Source: Flavihumibacter sp.
GTDB taxonomy: Bacteria > Bacteroidota > Bacteroidia > Chitinophagales > Chitinophagaceae
Direction: 5' to 3'
DNA: 9,825 bases
Assembly: GCA_025455285.1 (NCBI GenBank)
Contig: JALOMU010000026.1
Location: 1 to 9,825 of the forward strand
The position numbers were made by a program, and so were the translations under genes. The notes beneath the pieces were generated by a model that was not told the origin of the DNA, did no database searches, and saw only the letters and a program-made list of their open reading frames with translations. Below, piece after piece: positions 1 through 6,188 of this stretch; position 1 is the first letter of the stretch, and each line of letters opens with the position of its first letter.

Positions 1-152
1 CTACTTTTTCCGCTGTGGCAGCAGGCCAGCCGGTTGCTTACCTGAACAGCCTGCTCAATCTTTCATTTGGAATTAACCAGGGAAATTTTGCTGATCAATT
101 TAAAATTTCATCCGGCCCGGCCTGGTCCATTGACGTTACCAAGGGTCAATAA
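1..152 (+). CDS. 3' end of an unidentified protein gene (partial)
   Basis: This is the last 49 codons plus the TAA stop (150-152) of a gene that begins before the window. Only the frame starting at base 3 stays open; the other two + frames and all three - frames over this stretch are interrupted. The encoded tail is moderately hydrophobic and ends in ...SGPAWSIDVTKGQ. I do not recognise the family: there is no catalytic motif, membrane segment or sorting signal I can name. It runs convergently into the aldose-epimerase gene and overlaps its last 7 bp, so no intrinsic terminator fits between the two. That it is coding is fairly likely; its function is unknown. Confidence 0.6.
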   Translation, partial: TFSAVAAGQPVAYLNSLLNLSFGINQGNFADQFKISSGPAWSIDVTKGQ

Positions 153-174
153 ATACGCACCGTCCATTGACGTT
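125..174. repeat. 13-nt direct repeat flanking the convergent gene ends
   Basis: The sequence GTCCATTGACGTT occurs at 125-137 and again at 162-174, with 24 nt between the copies. The first copy lies in the last codons of the rightward gene (Trp-Ser-Ile-Asp-Val). The second lies, read in antisense, in the last codons of the leftward aldose-epimerase gene (Arg-Gln-Trp-Thr-Val). The two stop codons lie between the copies. The match is exact over 13 nt and does not extend on either side. It could be a micro-duplication or coincidence; no function is claimed. Confidence 0.5.
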
Positions 175-1024
175 CGAAAATTTCATTGGGTGGCAGACAA
201 ATAATGCCTTCCTTTTCTGTCAGTTGCTGGTTGTGATCAACACTATCCGCAATGCCGCACCAGGGTTCAAGACAAACAAAAGGCGCGTCCTTTGCCGCCC
301 AAATCCCGAAAAAGGGAAAATCATGAAACCCAAAATCAAGCCCGTGCTGGTGTTTCTCTGACCGCAACCGGATCTCCGTATCGGGTAGATTTTTCAACAC
401 TATCGCATCCTGCCTGAACAGTTCTTTTTGAAGCCGCAACTTGTGATCCTGAAGCGGAATTTCAGTAGTCGCTTTTCCTATCAAACCATTTTCCAACGTA
501 TATCGCTGCAAAGCACCCGAGTCAGAAAATTCCAGGTAATAGTCTTCATATCGCTCACCCTCACCCGAAATTCCAAGCGGCACGGCAAATGCAGGATGCG
601 CCCCGATAGAAAAGTAGCAATCTTCCAAACCAGGATTCGTAACCATATAAGAGCAGGCAAGCAGGTTATCAAGCAAGGTGTAGCGGATCACCAATTGAAA
701 GTCGAATGGATATACTTCCTGCGTAGTAGCATCTGCTGTCAATAAAAAACTGGCACTCTCTGCCGACTGGTCTATGCATTCAAAACTTCTTTCGCGTGCA
801 AATCCATGCCGTGATAAGGAATACTGATGCCCCTTATAGAAATACGTATTCTCCTTAAGCGCTCCAACTATCGGAAACAGCACGGGTGAATACTTGCCCC
901 AATAGGCAGGATCTCCGCTCCATAAATAATTAACTCCTGTTTGCAGATCTTTTAACTCCTGCAATTCCGCCCCTATTGGGTGGATGACTGCCCGAATGCG
1001 GTCATTTTGTATCGTAATTTGCAT
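146..1024 (-). CDS. Aldose 1-epimerase family protein (LacX-like, GalM superfamily)
   Basis: This 292-residue protein belongs to the galactose-mutarotase superfamily, LacX-like branch, whose members interconvert alpha and beta anomers of sugars or sugar phosphates in the cytoplasm. There is no signal peptide. Visible family landmarks are YLWSGDPAYWGKYSPVLFP near residues 33-51, HGFAR at 73-77, GAHPAF at 141-146 and CLEPW at 251-255. By family analogy H143 is the likely acid and E253 the likely base, with H73 lining the sugar site. Length is normal for the family (about 290 residues). The start is the ATG at 1024-1022, which places the conserved beta-strand start directly at the N terminus; no Shine-Dalgarno is visible. 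It is divergent from the D-amino-acid operon across a 58-bp spacer and overlaps the gene on its left tail to tail. The true substrate is not predictable from sequence. Confidence 0.9.
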   Translation of the reverse strand: MQITIQNDRIRAVIHPIGAELQELKDLQTGVNYLWSGDPAYWGKYSPVLFPIVGALKENTYFYKGHQYSLSRHGFARERSFECIDQSAESASFLLTADATTQEVYPFDFQLVIRYTLLDNLLACSYMVTNPGLEDCYFSIGAHPAFAVPLGISGEGERYEDYYLEFSDSGALQRYTLENGLIGKATTEIPLQDHKLRLQKELFRQDAIVLKNLPDTEIRLRSEKHQHGLDFGFHDFPFFGIWAAKDAPFVCLEPWCGIADSVDHNQQLTEKEGIICLPPNEIFERQWTVRIY

Positions 1025-1082
1025 AGGTAAAGATATCAGGCTTGTCTGATTAAATAACTAAATTCAGGTCATAACTGCAGTT
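1025..1082. promoter_or_regulatory. Divergent intergenic promoter region
   Basis: This is the only sizeable non-coding gap between complete genes in the window. It separates the leftward aldose epimerase from the rightward three-gene operon, so both promoters must lie here or inside the neighbouring coding sequence. It is A+T rich (for example GATTAAATAACTAAATTC near 1048-1065). No good match to the Bacteroidota sigma consensus TTTG/TAnnTTTG was found on either strand; TATCTTTA, read on the - strand near 1034-1027, is the nearest but sits too close to the epimerase start. A weak dyad, ATCAG-N6-CTGAT, lies at 1035-1050. A much stronger palindrome at 1069-1086 is listed separately. Confidence 0.55.
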
Positions 1083-1086
1083 ATGA
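1069..1086. promoter_or_regulatory. 18-bp perfect palindrome covering the operon start codon
   Basis: TCATAACTGCAGTTATGA reads identically on both strands. It contains the ATG start codon (1083-1085) of the fusion gene in its right half. As DNA it has the form of an operator for a dimeric regulator. As RNA it can fold into a 7-bp stem (UCAUAAC/GUUAUGA) closed by UGCA, which would pair the start codon. With equal base frequencies about 0.04 such perfect 18-mers are expected in a window this size, so it is unlikely to be accidental. Its regulatory role is inferred. Confidence 0.5.
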
Positions 1087-3605
1087 AAAAACTGATCGTC
1101 CTGCTGCTGGCGCTTGCCTTGCAGCTTAATAGCCCGAATCATCTTATTGCTCAGGTGCAAAAAATAGATTCGGTGCTTACTGCCCTCTATCAATCAGGTC
1201 GATTTAATGGCGTAATTCTATACGCAGAAAACGGAAAACCATTGCTCTCCAAAACCTATGGGGTAGCTGATTTTCAAACGGGAAAACCATTGAGCATTTC
1301 CTCCCCCTTTAACCTTGCATCAGTAACCAAACAATTTATTTGTGCGGGCATATTGATCCTGTATGACCGGGGTTTGTTAAAACTCGACGACCCTGCGAAA
1401 AAATACCTGCCAACCTTGCCCTATCCGGAGGCCACGATCCGGCAACTCATGACACATACATCCGGCTTGCCGGAATATTTTGATGTATTCAATAACAACC
1501 GGGGTAATGCGGATACACTTAACAATGAATTGCTGCTTGCAATGCTTGCTCAATACCGGCCTCCCATGCAATTTTCACCCGGAACTTCCTGGTCTTACTG
1601 CAACACCAATTACGTATTACTGGCCTCCATCATTGAAACAGTTTCCGGCCAGCGAATGGAAGAATTTTTCAATAAAGAAATCATTCGTCCGCTTGGATTA
1701 AAGAATACCTATATTTTTCGTCTACCCGACACTGTTAATAACCCTGAGCAGGTAAAAGGATTCCGGGAAGAAAATGGGCAACGCAGACTGAATGATCTTA
1801 CTTTCTGGGATGGTGTGGTCGGAGATGGCAACCTCTTTTCCTCTGCAGAAGACCTGCTGAAATGGGAACAACAATTGTATAAACCCAAGATCATTAAGCC
1901 AGCTACCCTTGCGATGGCATTTCAACCTGTTGCTTTGAATATTCCAGGCCGCGATTCCAGTTATCCTTATGGCTTTGGATGGGGAATCGACAAAGCAGGA
2001 GAACAATACTCGCATACCGGAGGCTGGACAGGATTTGGAAATATCATTATGCGGGATGTCAAAAAGAAACGAACCCTGATACTGCTCAGCAATGGGAGTA
2101 ATGGATCCGCCTTGATGGCTGTAAGAAATTGGTTCAATGGAAACCCTGTAACGATTAAGCCTACCCGAATTATCACCAATGTGAAAGTAGTAGATGGTAC
2201 AGGTACACCTGCCCGCATTGCAGCCGTTCGCCTGGAAGGAGATAGAATACTGGCAGTGGGTGAACTGCAACCCTTCCCCGGTGAACCCGTGGTAGACGGA
2301 GGAGGAAAGATCCTGGCTCCCGGTTTTATTGACACACATAGTCACCTCGAAGGTTCCCTGCATTCCAAACCACATGCCATGGCAGCACTGAACCAGGGAA
2401 TCACTACCATCGTAGCCGGACAGGATGGATATGGTAGCTGGATGGACAGCCTGGATAGTTCCTTCAAAAGAAACGCTCCCGCTATTAATCTGGCAACCTA
2501 TACCGGACATACGGGTCTGCGTGAAAAAGTTATGGGAGAAAATAACCTGCACCGGACAGCTACCCCCGAAGAATTGAATAAAATGAAAGTCCTGTTGGCT
2601 GCGGAATTAAAAAAAGGATCACTGGGTTTGTCAACCGGATTGGAATATGATGGTGCCTGGTTCTCTTCCTATAATGAAGTGTTGGAACTGGCAAAGGTTA
2701 CTTCGTTTAACCAGGGACGTTATATTAGTCATCTCCGGAGTGAAGACATCCAGTTGAGAGATGCCATAGAAGAAATAATCAGCATCGGAAAAGAAGCCCG
2801 TATTCCGGTTCAGATTTCGCACCTGAAAATTGCATTGAAAAACGATTGGAAAACAGCACCTGCTATCCTGGCCCGACTGGAAAGAGCAAGACAGCAGGGA
2901 ATCAATATCACAGCGGATGTTTATCCGTATGAATTCTGGCGTAGCACTTTGAAAGTGTTGTTTCCAAAAACAGATTATACCAATGAAGCAAGTGCTGAAT
3001 TCGCGGTAACCCAAAGCCTGGATCCCGCTGCATCAGTATTGGTTGCATTTAAACCCCGGCCGGAATATCGCGGCAAAACACTTTCGGAAGTGGCAGCGCT
3101 GCGAAAGGAAACGCCTGCCCGCACCCTGATGGCATTGATCGCGGAAGCGGAAACCTATCGCAAAGCCAATCCGGATAGTGGTGGAGTTGAAGGCATTATG
3201 GGAAAATCCATGACCAATGCCGATGTATCGGCTTTTCTGAGCTGGCAACACACGAATATTTGTTCGGATGGAGCAGATGGCGGACACCCCCGTGGATATG
3301 GCTCCTTTACACGGGTGCTGGCTCAGTACGTGCGCGATAAAAAAATCATGTCGCTCGAAACCGCGATCAATAAAATGACGGCCCTCTCTGCTGAACATGT
3401 AGGCATCCGGCAAAGAGGACTTATCGCGGCCGGCTACTATGCCGACCTGGTACTGCTGGATCCGGATACTGTTCAGGACCATGCCACTATTCAAAACCCA
3501 CAAGCCCTTTCTGATGGAATCCTGAAAGTTTGGGTGAATGGAGAACTGGTATATACCAACAAAGAATTCCTGGGAACTTTTCCCGGCAGATTAATCAAAC
3601 GATGA
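1083..3605 (+). CDS. Exported serine beta-lactamase-like (S12) / D-aminoacylase fusion protein
   Basis: This 840-residue protein joins two enzymes. Residues 1-23 are a signal peptide (MKK, hydrophobic core, LIA-Q cleavage), so it should be periplasmic; there is no lipobox Cys. Residues about 27-355 are a class C beta-lactamase/S12 peptidase domain: SVTK at 80-83 (SxxK nucleophile S80), YCN at 172-174 (YxN), HTGG at 311-314 (KTG equivalent), and the family hallmark MTHTSGLPE at 123-131. Residues about 361-830 are an amidohydrolase of the N-acyl-D-amino-acid deacylase type: GFIDTHSHLE (H419, H421), GLSTGLEY at 515-522, ISHLRSE (H550), ISHLK (H580), TADVYPY at 610-616, and SDG...HPRGYGSF (D729). 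The usual metal-bridging Cys of GNCG is replaced by Asp (GQDG, D448). The linker is only a few residues. The gene heads an operon, with its stop 4 nt before the next start. Domain calls are firm; the substrate (D-aminoacyl peptides or N-acyl-D-amino acids) is inferred. Confidence 0.92.
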   Translation: MKKLIVLLLALALQLNSPNHLIAQVQKIDSVLTALYQSGRFNGVILYAENGKPLLSKTYGVADFQTGKPLSISSPFNLASVTKQFICAGILILYDRGLLKLDDPAKKYLPTLPYPEATIRQLMTHTSGLPEYFDVFNNNRGNADTLNNELLLAMLAQYRPPMQFSPGTSWSYCNTNYVLLASIIETVSGQRMEEFFNKEIIRPLGLKNTYIFRLPDTVNNPEQVKGFREENGQRRLNDLTFWDGVVGDGNLFSSAEDLLKWEQQLYKPKIIKPATLAMAFQPVALNIPGRDSSYPYGFGWGIDKAGEQYSHTGGWTGFGNIIMRDVKKKRTLILLSNGSNGSALMAVRNWFNGNPVTIKPTRIITNVKVVDGTGTPARIAAVRLEGDRILAVGELQPFPGEPVVDGGGKILAPGFIDTHSHLEGSLHSKPHAMAALNQGITTIVAGQDGYGSWMDSLDSSFKRNAPAINLATYTGHTGLREKVMGENNLHRTATPEELNKMKVLLAAELKKGSLGLSTGLEYDGAWFSSYNEVLELAKVTSFNQGRYISHLRSEDIQLRDAIEEIISIGKEARIPVQISHLKIALKNDWKTAPAILARLERARQQGINITADVYPYEFWRSTLKVLFPKTDYTNEASAEFAVTQSLDPAASVLVAFKPRPEYRGKTLSEVAALRKETPARTLMALIAEAETYRKANPDSGGVEGIMGKSMTNADVSAFLSWQHTNICSDGADGGHPRGYGSFTRVLAQYVRDKKIMSLETAINKMTALSAEHVGIRQRGLIAAGYYADLVLLDPDTVQDHATIQNPQALSDGILKVWVNGELVYTNKEFLGTFPGRLIKR

Positions 3606-3609
3606 ACTC

Positions 3610-4671
3610 ATGAACCGACCAAAAGCTATTGTAATTACAAACGGATTACTGGACCATTCAGATGCTAAAACCGCACACGGACTCATTCGCGGCACTGAAC
3701 GATTTGAGATTGCCGGCATTATCGATTTTAAACAGGCTGGCAGGGACGCAGGAGAAGTGCTGGATGGGAAACACAGGGGCATTCCTGTTTATGCCGACCT
3801 GGATGCCGCCCTGGCAGCGCATAGTGATCTCCGCTATTGTATCATTGGAGTTGCTACAGTAGGAGGAATTCTGCCCCCCGATTTTTTGACGATTATTGAA
3901 TTGGCTATTCGAAACAGAATTTCCATAGTGAATGGGCTGCACGACTACCTGAACGAACGTTCATATCTGGTTACCCTGGCAGCGGAATATGGTGTTGAAC
4001 TTATTGACATCCGAAGACCCAAAAAAAGGGCAGATCTTCATTTCTGGTCCGGAGAAATATTTTCCGTTACGGCACCCACTATTGCAGTGTTGGGCATGGA
4101 CTGTGCCATGGGAAAGAGAACCACCTGCCGTTTGATCCGCCAGTCATGCGAAACAGCGGGCATACGGGCACAAATGATTTATACAGGACAAACAGGATGG
4201 TTACAGGGCGGTCAATATGGATTCATTTTCGATTCTACCTTGAATGATTTTATTTCCGGTGAACTGGAACATGCTATTCTGCAATGCTGGAAAGAAGCAA
4301 ACCCAGACATTATTTTGCTTGAAGGACAATCAGCCCTTCGAAATCCTAGCGGTCCGGCTGGATCTGAATTCCTGGTTTCCGGCAATGCCAAATACACCGT
4401 ATTGGTGCATGCCCCCAAACGAAAACATTTCGAACACACACCCGCCTGGGGAGAAATTCCTTCCGTAAAATCTGAAATCGAACTGATCCGGCACTATGGC
4501 TCCACTGTTATCGCCGTTGCGCTGAATACGGAAGATTGTACAACAGAAGAGTCCTTCGAATTTCAACGAAAACTGGAGGCGGAATTGAACCTGCCAGTGC
4601 TGCTCCCTTTACAGGAAGGAGTGCAAAAACTTCTGCCGGTTTTACAAAACCTACTGCCCTCACAATCCTAA
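3610..4671 (+). CDS. DUF1611 family protein (DgcN-like, putative D-glutamate N-acetyltransferase)
   Basis: This 353-residue cytoplasmic protein matches the DUF1611 layout. An N-terminal Rossmann-like half (about 1-150) includes VITNGLLDHSDAKTAHGL near residues 8-25, IIGVATVGG at 78-86 and NGLHDYL at 108-114. A C-terminal P-loop half carries a Walker A-like stretch GMDCAMGKRTT (162-172), YTGQTGWLQGG (191-201), LLEGQSAL (236-243) and a late HAPKRKHFE (267-275). From memory, a family member called DgcN was described as a D-glutamate N-acetyltransferase working with the racemase DgcA in D-Glu catabolism; most members are uncharacterised. The start is the ATG 4 nt after the fusion gene's stop, implying translational coupling. 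The epimerase gene follows 11 nt downstream, the usual DUF1611/epimerase pairing. The family is clear; the reaction in this organism is not. Confidence 0.88.
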   Translation: MNRPKAIVITNGLLDHSDAKTAHGLIRGTERFEIAGIIDFKQAGRDAGEVLDGKHRGIPVYADLDAALAAHSDLRYCIIGVATVGGILPPDFLTIIELAIRNRISIVNGLHDYLNERSYLVTLAAEYGVELIDIRRPKKRADLHFWSGEIFSVTAPTIAVLGMDCAMGKRTTCRLIRQSCETAGIRAQMIYTGQTGWLQGGQYGFIFDSTLNDFISGELEHAILQCWKEANPDIILLEGQSALRNPSGPAGSEFLVSGNAKYTVLVHAPKRKHFEHTPAWGEIPSVKSEIELIRHYGSTVIAVALNTEDCTTEESFEFQRKLEAELNLPVLLPLQEGVQKLLPVLQNLLPSQS

Positions 4672-4682
4672 TTGGTTACCGC

Positions 4683-5750
4683 ATGAAAATTCATTCCTAC
4701 CGCGCCTGGCTGGAGAATATCCCACTCTCTAAACCATACTCAATTGCCTATAGCACCAGTTCGGATGCAGCAATCGTTTTCCTGGAGCTTACACTCGAAA
4801 ATGGCCTTACCGGTTTGGGTTCGGCGAACCCTTTTGAAGAGGTAGTTGGAGAAAACCCAGCCGACACCCTTCGTCATTTACAATCCGGTTTCCTGGAAAG
4901 CTTTATCGGAAGGGATGTCCGGCATTTCAACCAATTGATTGATGAAGCCACTGTTCATTTTAACCACCTGCCCGGATCACTGGCCGCGGTTGATCTTGCC
5001 TTGCACGATGCGTTTGGGAAATTCCTGGGTATACCGGTGCTGGAATTCTACGGACAAAAAATCAAACCGCTCCCCACCTCCGTTACCATTGGCATCAAGG
5101 ATATAGCAGGAACCCTTACTGATGCACGAGAGTACCTGGATATGGGCTTCCAAATCCTCAAGATTAAAACAGGTATGGATGTAGAGCAGGATCTGGAAAG
5201 AATGCTTCGGCTCCGCGAGGTGGTGGGCACGAGCATTCAATTGCGGGTGGATGCCAACCGGGGGTATGATCTCCCTAAACTAAAGCGGTTTATGGCGGGC
5301 GTTGAAAAAGCCGGCATTGAGCTGATTGAACAACCCCTGCCTGAAACTGCTGATGAAGATCTTTTTCAACTATCAGATCAACAACGAAGTATTTTAGTTG
5401 CGGATGAATCCTTACTGGATGCTTCCACTGCTTTCCGATTGGCGCATACACCTAAACGTTATGGCGTCTACAATATTAAACTGATGAAATGTGGCGGCAT
5501 AATTGCTGCAAAGGAAATCGGTCAACTTGCACAACAGGGAGGCATTGCCTTGTTCTGGGGTTGTAATGATGAAAGCAAATTAAGTATTACTGCCGCGCTT
5601 CATGTTGCTCTCTCCTGCTCAAACACCCGCTACCTCGACCTGGATGGCAGCCTTGAATTGAGCAAGGATATCATAACCGGAGGATTCAGGATTGAGAAGG
5701 GTTGTTTGATACCACTTGATGCACCGGGATTTGGCTGTCAGTTGATCTGA
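4683..5750 (+). CDS. Dipeptide epimerase / DgcA-like racemase (enolase superfamily)
   Basis: This 355-residue protein belongs to the muconate-lactonizing subgroup of the enolase superfamily. The first general-base motif KIK is at K160-K162. The Mg2+ ligands are D190 (VDANRG), E216 (IEQP) and D241 (ADES). The second acid/base is K266 (NIKLMKCGG). GCNDES (293-298) and a DLD motif (D319, D321) follow; in characterised dipeptide epimerases a DxD at this place binds the alpha-ammonium of the N-terminal residue. Such enzymes include L-Ala-D/L-Glu epimerases and, as I recall, a Cytophaga enzyme acting on D-Ala-D-Ala; DgcA homologues racemise N-acetyl-glutamate. I chose the ATG at 4683 because it gives the family N terminus (MKIHSYRAWLENIPLSKP). 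An in-frame start at 4536 would lie inside the upstream gene. It has no signal peptide, so it is cytoplasmic. Its 3' end overlaps the convergent 147-residue gene by 13 bp. Confidence 0.9.
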   Translation: MKIHSYRAWLENIPLSKPYSIAYSTSSDAAIVFLELTLENGLTGLGSANPFEEVVGENPADTLRHLQSGFLESFIGRDVRHFNQLIDEATVHFNHLPGSLAAVDLALHDAFGKFLGIPVLEFYGQKIKPLPTSVTIGIKDIAGTLTDAREYLDMGFQILKIKTGMDVEQDLERMLRLREVVGTSIQLRVDANRGYDLPKLKRFMAGVEKAGIELIEQPLPETADEDLFQLSDQQRSILVADESLLDASTAFRLAHTPKRYGVYNIKLMKCGGIIAAKEIGQLAQQGGIALFWGCNDESKLSITAALHVALSCSNTRYLDLDGSLELSKDIITGGFRIEKGCLIPLDAPGFGCQLI

Positions 5751-6181
5751 AGACCCAGGGCCTTAGCGATTCGTTTCAGATCAGCCATTTCAGTAGAAGT
5801 CAGCACTTCATTACTATCGTATTTCGTTTGAAGAAAAACTACCCGCTTGTGTTCAGGAACTTTTTCGAGGATGGCGCTGATTAACTCTCCGGCTGCCTCA
5901 TCTTTTTCCGGTTCCGGTTTACTATCACGGGGAGGCACAACCGACTTTAACCGTGTAGGCATCTTATGAATCAATGCCTCCAGGGTAGCTAGTTTACCGG
6001 GGGAAAGGCCTTCGATTTTCGAGGCCTTTCCGTATAAACCCTGTAACTGTTTTTTACTCAGACTTCCCCTTTGAAGGTATTGTTTGTACAGGCTGATAAT
6101 GAATGAAGACACCGGATAAGCCAGTATGCAATCTTCCAGCACCTCATTCACCACATCAAAGGATGGTTTCTTTTTCTCCAT
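5738..6181 (-). CDS. Hypothetical protein, 147 residues
   Basis: I do not recognise this as a characterised family. The protein is highly charged, probably cytoplasmic and mostly helical. The N-terminal part (about 20-57) contains FIISLYKQYLQRGSLSKKQL, which resembles the short 'FxxSLxxQYxxRGxLSxKQ' helical element seen in various bacterial and phage proteins of uncertain role. Residues about 82-97 form a Pro/Lys/Glu/Asp-rich linker (VPPRDSKPEPEKDEA). The C-terminal part (98-147) looks like two or three helices. No signal peptide, membrane segment or catalytic motif is visible. The start codon at 6181-6179 lies 7 nt after the stop of the BNR-repeat gene, so the two are probably co-transcribed. 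The end overlaps the dipeptide epimerase gene by 13 bp in convergent orientation. A strong hairpin lies inside the gene (listed separately). Confidence 0.72.
   Translation of the reverse strand: MEKKKPSFDVVNEVLEDCILAYPVSSFIISLYKQYLQRGSLSKKQLQGLYGKASKIEGLSPGKLATLEALIHKMPTRLKSVVPPRDSKPEPEKDEAAGELISAILEKVPEHKRVVFLQTKYDSNEVLTSTEMADLKRIAKALGLQIN
6002..6031. other. Strong intragenic hairpin in the 147-residue gene
   Basis: Arms GGAAAGGCC (6002-6010) and GGCCTTTCC (6023-6031) pair perfectly over 9 bp. After one bulged T (6011) they continue as TCGA/TCGA (6012-6015 with 6019-6022) around a TTT loop. The result is a 13-bp stem with one bulge. On the - strand it encodes GKASKIEGLS of the hypothetical protein. 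No U-run follows on either strand, so it is not a classical intrinsic terminator, although it lies about 250 nt beyond the epimerase stop. It could be a transcript-end or processing structure for either converging transcript; the role is inferred. Confidence 0.55.
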
Positions 6182-6188
6182 TGCGCTA

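Noticed and set aside
1722..2552. A 276-codon open frame on the - strand inside the fusion gene
   Set aside because: It lies entirely antisense to a protein with clear motifs and has a low-complexity, non-family composition; it is a shadow of the fusion gene.
4021..4027. A7 run in the DUF1611 gene as a possible programmed frameshift site
   Set aside because: The codon phase (CCC AAA AAA AGG) does not fit the X XXY YYZ slippery pattern, and the protein continues normally in frame.
4536..4682. N-terminal extension of the dipeptide epimerase by 49 residues (start at 4536)
   Set aside because: It would overlap the end of the DUF1611 gene by more than 130 nt and is unlike the family. The ATG at 4683 matches the usual N terminus.
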